Source of the DNA: Lachnospiraceae bacterium
GTDB lineage: Bacteria > Bacillota > Clostridia > Lachnospirales > Lachnospiraceae
Direction: 5' to 3'
Assembly (NCBI GenBank): GCA_022797995.1
Contig: JAAWLQ010000003.1
Span: 1 to 38,133 of the forward strand
DNA length: 38,133 nt
A program made the translations under genes and the position numbers. Shown in pieces: positions 31,726-38,133 of this stretch; the first letter of the stretch is position 1; each line of letters opens with the position of its first letter. The notes under the pieces were generated by a model. The model did not search any database and was not told the DNA's origin. It saw nothing but the letters and a program-made list of their open reading frames with translations.

Positions 31726-31884
31726 TCAATCTCCTCCTTCTTTCCTGCTCCTTATATTTTCAATATATCTGATTCTATATTCCGTAATAAGCACGCAGTC
31801 CCTCCCAGTTTCTTCCACTGGTTCCGGTTTTGTTGTAATCAGCTGCCCGACTTCCCTGCCCCCCTTATGTATCTGCACATCCAC
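31726..31884 (-). pseudogene. Possible 5'-truncated gene upstream of the NifX-type gene
   Basis: A 52-codon open frame ends TGA one base before the NifX-type ATG (TGAGATG), typical of coupled genes. The translation looks real (QIHKGGREVGQLITTKPEP; DCVLITEYRIRYIENIRSRK). The only starts are GTGs without a ribosome-binding site, and an in-frame TGA lies near 31906. It is either the tail of a lost partner gene or a small protein with a poor start. It is missing from the ORF track. Confidence 0.35.
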
Positions 31885-31934
31885 GGCATTTATTTGGTCT
31901 CAATGATATGCAACAGGCAGTTCCTCAAAATATA

Positions 31935-31962
31935 TTGACTTTCACACAGTATTTGCTATGAT
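31935..31962 (+). promoter_or_regulatory. Promoter of the candidate structured RNA
   Basis: TTGACT (31935-31940), 16 bases, TATGAT (31957-31962). The predicted start at about 31969 coincides with the first base of an 11-bp stem. Confidence 0.65.
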
Positions 31963-31968
31963 AAAAAT

Positions 31969-32042
31969 AATATGGCAGGGCGACTCCTTTTTCAATCGAA
32001 AAAACTATCTTGATAAGAAGATATTTTATTTCCTGCCATATT
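31969..32042 (+). ncRNA. Candidate structured RNA or leader
   Basis: AATATGGCAGG (31969-31979) pairs perfectly with CCTGCCATATT (32032-32042), enclosing two hairpins: TTTTTC-AATC-GAAAAA and TATCTT-GATAAG-AAGATA. This makes a three-way junction of about 74 nt starting at the predicted transcription start. It matches no riboswitch class known to the annotator. It could be a small RNA, a leader for the downstream methyltransferase gene, or a small palindromic mobile element. Confidence 0.45.
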
Positions 32043-32043
32043 T

Positions 32044-32243
32044 ATTATACCGCACAGCGCTTTGAACTGGCAACTGTAATTCGGTGAATTCAATATAGCT
32101 GTATGTTAAACCGTCCATTTTGCAATTTCTGTGCTCACAAGAACTGAGACAATTACAGCAAAGTTATGGCATACGTGCACATATTCATGGCAGGAAACGC
32201 CGAATGGCATAACTACCATGTGCGGCTGTGCACATGGTATAAC
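32044..32243. repeat. Hairpin element (locus C), inverted relative of locus B
   Basis: The right part (32166-32243), read on the minus strand, matches the end of the array at 8205-8280 over about 75 bases, including TATACCATGTGCACAGCC, GCACATGGTA, CCATTCGGC and CTGCC-TGAATA. A further ATTATACCGCACAGCG at 32044 resembles the element start, so the unit may span 200 bases between inverted ATTATACC ends. It lies directly before the ribosome-binding site of the methyltransferase gene. Confidence 0.7.
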
Positions 32244-32264
32244 ACTCATCCAGGAGGCTACATT

Positions 32265-33035
32265 ATGAACATAACATGGAATGCTCAGAATTATCAAGAC
32301 AATTTCTGCTTTGTCTCCCAATATGGAGAGGGCGTTATGGAGTTGCTCACCATTCCCGAAGGAAGCCGCGTCATCGATCTGGGTTGCGGCAACGGGACAC
32401 TGACAGAAAAACTGGCCGAACGCGGCTATACCGTGACAGGTATCGACGCGTCAAAAGATATGCTGGCTCTCGCCCAAAAAGAACACCCTGACCTGACCTT
32501 TATACAGGGAGATGCGCTGTCCTTTACACTGGAGGAAAAAGCGGATGCCATCTTTTCCAATGCCGTCTTTCACTGGATTGATGAGAAAAATCAGGAAATC
32601 ATGATAGCAAACATTGCGGACCAGCTCCGGGAAGGCGGCGAGCTGGTCTGTGAATTCGGCGGCTATGGCTGCGCCGAGGCAGTCCACTCCACATTGGAAA
32701 AATGCTTTGCCGAAAGAGGACTCTTATATCCGAGAACCTTTTACTTTCCAACCGTAGGAGAATATACCCCTCTCCTTGAAAAGCATGGTCTGCGCGTGGA
32801 GTTTGCCACATTGTTTGACAGACTGACCCCGCAGAATTCGGAACACGGAGTCATCGACTGGATCAATATGTTCGTCACAAAGCCTTTTGAGGGTATGGAT
32901 GAGAAAGTCAAAAATGACATTTTACAGGAAACTGAGAATACCTTGTATGAACGTCTGTTTCTGGACGGAAAATGGTATATTGATTATGTCAGAATCAGAA
33001 TCAGAGCCAGGAAAATGAGCACAGTAGAATGCTGA
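32265..33035 (+). CDS. Class I SAM-dependent methyltransferase
   Basis: ATG at 32265 follows CAGGAGG by 7 bases and gives 256 residues; the track start at 32166 lies in the repeat element. Motif I is VIDLGCGNGTLTEKLAERG (SAM-binding glycine loop), the motif II acid is TGIDASKDML, then IQGDALSF and the FSNAVFHWID motif IV. The N-terminus (NAQNYQDNFCFVSQYGEGVM) matches trans-aconitate methyltransferase-like small-molecule enzymes. The methyl acceptor is unknown. Its leader is formed by the hairpin element and perhaps the candidate RNA further upstream, which may affect its expression. It is separated from the acetyltransferase by 113 bases on the same strand. Confidence 0.88.
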   Translation: MNITWNAQNYQDNFCFVSQYGEGVMELLTIPEGSRVIDLGCGNGTLTEKLAERGYTVTGIDASKDMLALAQKEHPDLTFIQGDALSFTLEEKADAIFSNAVFHWIDEKNQEIMIANIADQLREGGELVCEFGGYGCAEAVHSTLEKCFAERGLLYPRTFYFPTVGEYTPLLEKHGLRVEFATLFDRLTPQNSEHGVIDWINMFVTKPFEGMDEKVKNDILQETENTLYERLFLDGKWYIDYVRIRIRARKMSTVEC

Positions 33036-33148
33036 ACCATAAAATCACTGTCCTGACAGTAAGATTAAGGCCGTCACACAGCAACAACCATCCAAAGGGG
33101 AACACCAGTAAAAGAGAAACATTTACAAACAGAAGGGATTTTTAAAAT

Positions 33149-33784
33149 ATGAAAGAAGAAGACAAAATCAAAGCAGGCATCTTGTTTTCTCCGGCAAGCC
33201 CGGACCTGAAAGCCATCAAGCTTCGAACCCATAAGCTGAATCTCGATTACAATCGCACCTATGAAGACGAAACGGAAAAACGGGCTGAGATCATCCATGC
33301 CATTCTTGGCGAAATGGGGGCAGGAACTTTCTTCCAGGGCCCCATCACCTTTCATTACGGCATTCACACCCGGGTAGGCCGAAACTGCTTCTTCAATTTC
33401 AATCTGACCGTACAGGATGACGCCGAAGTAACCATCGGCGACAATTGTAATTTCGGGCCAAATGTAACCATCGTAACGCCCGTGCATCCCATGCTCCCGG
33501 ACGAACGTCGGGAAATGCTCTGTGCAGATGGGGTGAAGCGCGCTCTTTGTTATGCAAAACCTGTACATATCGGCAACGACTGCTGGTTCGGCGCCAATGT
33601 GGTAGTCTGCCCCGGCGTTACCATCGGCAACGGCTGTGTAATCGGCGCCGGCAGCGTCGTGGTCAAAAGTATTCACGCCAATTCCTTTGCCGCGGGAAAT
33701 CCCTGCCGGGTGATTAGAGAGCTCACCGAGGCAGACAGTATGATTTATAAGCCGGAGATTTTGGGGGATAACAGGGTGATCTGA
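33149..33784 (+). CDS. Sugar O-acetyltransferase (maltose/galactoside acetyltransferase-like, left-handed beta-helix)
   Basis: A 211-residue protein of the LacA/Maa/NodL family. The N-terminal helical part (LKAIKLRTHKLNLDYNRTYE) is followed by hexapeptide repeats of the left-handed beta-helix (VTIGDNCNFGPNVTI; VHIGNDCWFGANVVVCPGVTIGNGCVIGAGSVV) and the AGNPCRVIREL end. The catalytic His is in VTPVHPML. It transfers acetyl from acetyl-CoA to a sugar hydroxyl, often for detoxification. GAAGGGA lies ~10 bases before the ATG. A short hairpin with AAGGGA/TCCCTT follows the stop. Confidence 0.93.
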   Translation: MKEEDKIKAGILFSPASPDLKAIKLRTHKLNLDYNRTYEDETEKRAEIIHAILGEMGAGTFFQGPITFHYGIHTRVGRNCFFNFNLTVQDDAEVTIGDNCNFGPNVTIVTPVHPMLPDERREMLCADGVKRALCYAKPVHIGNDCWFGANVVVCPGVTIGNGCVIGAGSVVVKSIHANSFAAGNPCRVIRELTEADSMIYKPEILGDNRVI

Positions 33785-33833
33785 AGGGAATTTTATCCCT
33801 TTTGCTATCATATCACCCTTTTTCAAAACGTGT

Positions 33834-33860
33834 AAAAAAGGAGGGCCCTCAGGTCCTCCT
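33834..33860 (-). terminator. Rho-independent terminator of the McrBC-like operon
   Basis: On the minus strand AGGAGGACC pairs with GGCCCTCCT (one wobble) around a TGAG loop and is followed by T5-6. It lies just after the stop of the DUF2357 gene. Confidence 0.85.
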
Positions 33861-33866
33861 CAGGTC

Positions 33867-36569
33867 TCAGCCCTCATGTTCCATCTCCTCTCCGGCCTGG
33901 ATGGCGCTCTGTAACTGTCGGTATATTTGCGCCGGTCTCCTGGTAAACTCGGTGAGATTTTTCCGCTCCACAATCTTCCCATCCTTCAGCGCCAGAATCT
34001 CTCCGTCCGTAAATACAAACCGGCAGTCCCCTGCCACAAATCCCACTGTCTCATCTTCCGCAATTTCAGCCGCTTTCGCGCTGCGTTTCAGTTCCATATA
34101 GAATCTGTATTCCGCTTCACTTCTGATGCGCAGCTCCGGCACCCATTCACTGTGCTCCAGCAGAAACAGATTCGTAAAATCCACCACAAAGCCGGACTCC
34201 TTCGGGCGAATGGGCCTCTTCGGTTCATTGACTTTCGTAATATCTTCCCATTTACGAACTGTAATTTTATAATATGGATCGCCGCCATTTTTCCTGAACA
34301 CAGGCATCTCTTTGATATCGGCCCGTTTCACAAGCTCGACTCTGATGGCCTCGCCGTAAAATCGGATCTGCCCATTTCCCTCTCCAAACATATTGTTGGT
34401 CTGGTACAAAGCCACATAGTGAATGGGAAGCTTATCCTCGCTCACCCGCTTCGCAGGTACATAATAGAAATTCTTATCATAACAAACCTGAAATTGTTCC
34501 TTCGACCGAAATGTACCGATCAACACATCTCTCTTATCCCAGTCCACCGTTGCCAGCTTTTCTTCTATACCCCGGGGCAGAGAGGTTCTCTCGAAAGCGG
34601 ATTCTCCGGAATCACTGATCAACTCACTCAACAACTTTTGAACCAGCTTTGTCGCACCCGGCAGAAACGGAAGTCCGCCAATATTAACCGTATCTATACT
34701 TTTATAGAAACGATGCTTTCTGTATTCCTCCTCATATCTGCCATCCAAAGGGAACAAAACATAGGCACCGAACATGGTCTTCTCAAAAGTAAATCTGGAC
34801 TGAGGATTCTCATAGACAATGGAATCCCTGTATCGATGCATGGTATTGATATCATCCACCTTCGGACCCTGTTTCGTATCCGGATAGAAATTGCTCTCCG
34901 GGTTGGTCTCTATCCGATACTTTGCGTCAAATACATACTTATAAGAAACCTCCGTACCCTTCTTCTCCAGCTCCAGCACATTATCCGGCTTCTGGTTTAC
35001 AGTCTGCGTTTTGTTCTCTGCCGGATTATAGACCAGCTTAATCACTTCCCCTGTGGCAGGATTAATAAATCTGGCCGTGGACCTTGTCCCTTTTACCAAT
35101 GTGACCGTAATACCGCTATTATCCACCCTGATAATGTCCGGTGAAAGCAGACGATACTCCTTTTTCAACAAACTGAACAATTTGATGAAGCACCAGTACT
35201 CGTACAACTGCGCCGTGTCCTTCGGAGACATTTTAAACACATCCCCGTTTACGGATAAACTTCTCTGCAGCATAAGCCAGTATTTATACAATTCCCTGTA
35301 TCCGGGCGCCATGCCGAATACCAGCGACATACTCCGGGCTGTGGAATATTCCGACACTTCCCGGAGAAATGTGGTATTCAACACTCGCTTTACATCTCTG
35401 ATCATTTCCCCCGCGTCAGCCAGTACTTTTTCTTCCGTCCGGGCCCCGCTTCTGCCATATCTCTTAACAAACTCTTCCAGCTTCCTTATGGTCGATGTCA
35501 GAATAAACTTAACGAATTGATTCTCTAAAGTATCATATGTCACCCTCTTTTTTACAGCCAGAACCTTTTCTGCGTTTATCTCTCCACGGGAAATGTCAAG
35601 ATAGCCCTGATGCTTCCTGAGCCACTTTTCCGAAGTCCTGTCTAATTTTTTCGCCTTGTGCGCCGGAACAACCGTATGCTCCGTGACCCGCTTATGATAG
35701 GGTGCGGAGAGAATCCTGTTTACCGCATTCATATAATCATTAAAAATGGCAGATAGAATCCGGAAATAGACAGCCGACATTGTATTATGCTTTTTCCCCA
35801 GGGAAAACATCTGATACGTTTTCTGCATAAAGTCAATGATTGCTTCGCAGGCCATCTCCGAAATGTCATTTATCATCATTTGATAGTCTTCTTTGTAGGA
35901 AATCTTTGTGGGGAAGACTTCTATTCTTATGGTTACATGCTTTCTGTCATCCAGATATACCTCAAAATCCGAGTAACCAACCGTGTTGTCAAAGTTAATC
36001 ACACCTGACAACAGGGTTTCATCACCGTCGATGACCGATCCCACTTTTTCTCTGATTCGATAATTCTCATTCCAAAAGGAGACTCTGCTGCCGTTCACGC
36101 TTTTTATGATAAGCTCATAATCTGTCTGTTCGAAAAACAGGGGCGGGACGGCAATCTCATGGTGGCTGTATTCTGCCTGGGCAGATTCCGTTCTGGCAGA
36201 TTGTATTCCATCATAATCACTTCTGCCATCGGCCTTTCCGGTAACTTTCGCTCCATCGTAATCGCTTCCGCTATTCTCCTCTCCGACAGATTCCGCGCCA
36301 TCGTGCTCAACTTTGGCAGATACAATTCCGGTAGATATAATTCCATCGTAACCAGTTCTTCCAGATTCAATTCCAGCAGTTCCGACGAATCCCGTATAAG
36401 CTTCAGCCGCTGGAATGTAGATTCTCTGCAAATGATATCCGGCAACGATAACCGAAGAAGATTGCTCCAGATTTACTCCCGGCCGAGCCTTCTTTGCCTT
36501 GATTACAATATTTACTTCTGACGTATGTATCTCCAATACCTTATCAGAGCCAGTAGGAAGTAAAGCCAT
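33867..36569 (-). CDS. McrC-like DUF2357 protein with PD-(D/E)XK nuclease domain
   Basis: A 900-residue protein. Residues ~1-65 are an N-terminal piece; ~70-145 a repetitive hydrophilic linker of 15-residue units ((Y/H)DG(A/I)); ~150-470 the DUF2357 region (YLDISRGEINAEKVLAVKKR; ENQFVKFILTSTIRKLEEFV; EYSTARSMSLVFGMAPGYREL); and ~510-620 a PD-(D/E)XK nuclease with QKPDNVLEL and VFDAKYRIE as catalytic halves. The remainder is a C-terminal domain. It overlaps the McrB-like gene by 26 bases and forms its nuclease partner. Together they should cut modified or foreign DNA (type IV restriction). The ATG follows GAGGAG at a longer spacing; a later start is possible. Confidence 0.85.
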   Translation of the reverse strand: MALLPTGSDKVLEIHTSEVNIVIKAKKARPGVNLEQSSSVIVAGYHLQRIYIPAAEAYTGFVGTAGIESGRTGYDGIISTGIVSAKVEHDGAESVGEENSGSDYDGAKVTGKADGRSDYDGIQSARTESAQAEYSHHEIAVPPLFFEQTDYELIIKSVNGSRVSFWNENYRIREKVGSVIDGDETLLSGVINFDNTVGYSDFEVYLDDRKHVTIRIEVFPTKISYKEDYQMMINDISEMACEAIIDFMQKTYQMFSLGKKHNTMSAVYFRILSAIFNDYMNAVNRILSAPYHKRVTEHTVVPAHKAKKLDRTSEKWLRKHQGYLDISRGEINAEKVLAVKKRVTYDTLENQFVKFILTSTIRKLEEFVKRYGRSGARTEEKVLADAGEMIRDVKRVLNTTFLREVSEYSTARSMSLVFGMAPGYRELYKYWLMLQRSLSVNGDVFKMSPKDTAQLYEYWCFIKLFSLLKKEYRLLSPDIIRVDNSGITVTLVKGTRSTARFINPATGEVIKLVYNPAENKTQTVNQKPDNVLELEKKGTEVSYKYVFDAKYRIETNPESNFYPDTKQGPKVDDINTMHRYRDSIVYENPQSRFTFEKTMFGAYVLFPLDGRYEEEYRKHRFYKSIDTVNIGGLPFLPGATKLVQKLLSELISDSGESAFERTSLPRGIEEKLATVDWDKRDVLIGTFRSKEQFQVCYDKNFYYVPAKRVSEDKLPIHYVALYQTNNMFGEGNGQIRFYGEAIRVELVKRADIKEMPVFRKNGGDPYYKITVRKWEDITKVNEPKRPIRPKESGFVVDFTNLFLLEHSEWVPELRIRSEAEYRFYMELKRSAKAAEIAEDETVGFVAGDCRFVFTDGEILALKDGKIVERKNLTEFTRRPAQIYRQLQSAIQAGEEMEHEG
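36208..36387 (-). repeat. Four 45-bp tandem repeats in the DUF2357 gene
   Basis: CCATC-rich units (xYCCATCGTAATC) begin at 36208, 36253, 36298 and 36343, exactly 45 bases apart, with a degenerate fifth unit around 36389. Each codes for a 15-residue unit starting (Y/H)DG(A/I) and ending near Ser-Asp or Ala-Glu. The copies have diverged more than those in the NifX-type gene. Confidence 0.85.
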
Positions 36570-38133
36570 CCTCTTCGTATCTCCTCATCATATAACAGAT
36601 CTTCCTTGCAGAATTCCTGTATACACAATCATTTCCTTGCATATAGGCTTCCATCTGCTTCCAGATCATATCCTGGTTCAAGCCGCTGTAATCTCCGGCA
36701 AACTTCTGGAATAATCCGCACAGCAGATCTTTCACCGCTATGCTGCTTCCCTGAATCCGGGGCAAAATCTTCTGCATGATCTCGTTATCCAGCGCATCGT
36801 TGTATTCCAGCAGATCAGCCTCGGCATTATTCAGCATATAGAATACAATCTCATCCCTGACACGATATCCCATGTGTGCGTTTACTTTTTGGAGAATATC
36901 ATTGATAGCCTGCAATTCTCCGCATACCCTGATGGCCAGGTCCTGCTGCTCTTTTTTGATATCCGTTTTTAACACGATGTATTTTGCTTTCAAAAAACTG
37001 TTCTTTCGAGGCACAGGTTCCGCTCTTTCTTCTATGGAATCCTCTTCCAAATCCGGTCCTATATCAGATTCCGCACCGAATTCCAGCTCCAGATTCACAT
37101 CGGAAAACTCGATGGTATTGGCTCTGTCCAGAACCTTCCTGCTGAACGGGAAAGTGGTCTCGTCCATATTTACCGTTCCAATGACATATAAATTCTCCGG
37201 AAGAATCAACCTCCCATACTCCTTCTCCGCAGCTTTATCCAGGATAATCTGGTCTGTCACAATCCTGTCTCCAATCCATCTTCTGGTTTCAATCACTGAC
37301 AGAAAATCACTGAGATAATACTCCACCCTTGCCAGATTCATCTCATCCAGACACAGAAAATACGGCCTCTCCGGGTGTTCCCCAGCCTCTTTTACGAAAT
37401 CAATAATTGCTCCCGGGACAAATTCACCCTTCAAGTTCGTATGTCCAAACAGATCGGATGAATCGGACCAATCCGGTCGCACCGATACCAGCCTGTAACG
37501 CCCGTTGCCACCGCTTTCTGACGATGTGGCTCCAATGGCCTCTGCAAACAGTTTCACAAGCCGCGTTTTGCCTGTCCCGGAAATTCCGGCCAGAATGACA
37601 AAAGGCTTCGATTTCAGACTGAGATAGAAGTTCTCGATCAGGCTACCGTTATATGTAAACCCTTTTGATTCTATGTATTTTTTTATCCTTGAAATTATTT
37701 CCCTTGTATCCAATGGTTCTTCCTCTTCCTGGGACTCGGCGCCAGGCTCAATATCCAGTCCGTCAGTCAGGTCCATATCTGCTGAGGGGTCTGCCTGCAG
37801 GTCCGGGTTGTTGTCAGAGTCAGTGTCAGGTCCAGCTTCCGGTTCTTCGTCTGGTGCAGCTTTGGCATTCATGTCCGATTGGTTATCGGATTTATTTTCC
37901 GGTTCCTTCGCCATTTTCTCTGTATACTCACGATAAATGTCCATCATCCGGGACAAATCAGCTTGAAGCTCTGCCTCCTCCGGCACATTTCCTTTCGTGT
38001 ATTTCTTATAAAAGATGGTACCCTTCTGATACAGTTCCACCGGCTCTTTCGAACTATCCCCCAAGTTAATCTCTTCTTCATCTGTTGCAAAGCCTCTACT
38101 GTCTATACAAGATATAATTTTCTTTGCTTCTTC
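36544..38133 (-). CDS. McrB-like AAA+ GTPase/ATPase (5' end outside window)
   Basis: The frame is open to the window edge; the TTG at 38064 in the track is internal, so the N-terminus is missing. After an N-terminal region and a long acidic low-complexity linker (DEEPEAGPDTDSDNNPD and flanks) comes the McrB-type AAA+ domain: GISGTGKTRLVK (Walker A), YFLCLDEMNLARVEYY (Walker B), and the family signature GTVNMDETTFPFSRKVLDRA. The C-terminal ~120 residues are helical. McrB motors use GTP to move DNA towards the McrC nuclease; the partner here is the overlapping DUF2357 gene. Nucleotide preference (GTP or ATP) cannot be told without more of the protein. The DNA-recognition domain lies beyond the window. 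Confidence 0.9.
   Translation of the reverse strand, partial: EEAKKIISCIDSRGFATDEEEINLGDSSKEPVELYQKGTIFYKKYTKGNVPEEAELQADLSRMMDIYREYTEKMAKEPENKSDNQSDMNAKAAPDEEPEAGPDTDSDNNPDLQADPSADMDLTDGLDIEPGAESQEEEEPLDTREIISRIKKYIESKGFTYNGSLIENFYLSLKSKPFVILAGISGTGKTRLVKLFAEAIGATSSESGGNGRYRLVSVRPDWSDSSDLFGHTNLKGEFVPGAIIDFVKEAGEHPERPYFLCLDEMNLARVEYYLSDFLSVIETRRWIGDRIVTDQIILDKAAEKEYGRLILPENLYVIGTVNMDETTFPFSRKVLDRANTIEFSDVNLELEFGAESDIGPDLEEDSIEERAEPVPRKNSFLKAKYIVLKTDIKKEQQDLAIRVCGELQAINDILQKVNAHMGYRVRDEIVFYMLNNAEADLLEYNDALDNEIMQKILPRIQGSSIAVKDLLCGLFQKFAGDYSGLNQDMIWKQMEAYMQGNDCVYRNSARKICYMMRRYEEDGFTSYWL

Noticed and set aside
31969-32042. Degenerate tRNA
   Set aside because: The closing stem is 11 bp rather than 7, and T-loop and anticodon features are lacking.
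35053-35520. 155-residue plus-strand ORF inside the DUF2357 gene
   Set aside because: Antisense shadow without a ribosome-binding site.

Overview
The window looks like a chromosomal segment of a Gram-positive gut anaerobe of the Clostridia, most likely Lachnospiraceae. This is inferred from strong AGGAGG-type ribosome-binding sites, moderate GC, an LplABC/YtcP-type carbohydrate importer beside a YesN-like AraC regulator, and accessory genes typical of that family. No rRNA, tRNA, CRISPR array, transposase or phage module was seen.

Layout. (1) 1-4560: the tail of an ABC-2 permease, an orphan RelB/DinJ antitoxin, a double-GNAT acetyltransferase, a HipBA-like toxin-antitoxin operon with a perfect palindrome in its promoter, and an HD phosphohydrolase broken by one in-frame TAG. 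(2) 4561-8564: decayed DNA, a promoter-terminator cassette and hairpins ahead of a MATE exporter, then a NUDIX / MmcQ-EVE pair on the minus strand and a 215-bp hairpin array. (3) 8365-21481: a carbohydrate-use locus. It has a HAD phosphatase and an LplB/YtcP/solute-binding-lipoprotein importer driven by two copies of the same promoter, a membrane-anchored AraC regulator frameshifted at a C8 tract, two metallo-beta-lactamase-fold enzymes, a Cof-type HAD, a TIM-barrel sugar isomerase/epimerase, an HpcH/HpaI aldolase and, convergently, a sialidase-like beta-propeller. No importer ATPase is encoded, so a shared MsmX-type ATPase elsewhere is expected. (4) 21699-22897: peroxide defence pair bcp-yaaA. 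(5) 22898-26267: an AT-rich island with an unrecognised membrane protein and a two-gene unit, a PP-loop ATPase with two cysteine pairs overlapping a TudS-like desulfidase. (6) 26363-31884: RecQ helicase, two small conserved proteins, a multi-pass glycosyltransferase-like gene broken at a G7 tract, and a NifX-type protein with a His/Cys repeat tail. (7) 31935-33784: a candidate structured RNA, a second copy of the hairpin element, a SAM methyltransferase and a sugar O-acetyltransferase. (8) 33867-38133: an McrBC-like restriction module (DUF2357/PD-(D/E)XK nuclease plus McrB-type AAA+ motor, the latter running off the window).

The best candidates for something undescribed are the PP-loop/TudS pair in its AT-rich island, the duplicated promoter joining the HAD gene to the importer, the dispersed hairpin family with a conserved ACAG(G)CC(C) loop on covarying stems, and the structured transcript at 31969-32042. 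Three genes carry single-event lesions. Two of these are one-base errors in C/G homopolymers, so sequencing error and phase variation both have to be considered.
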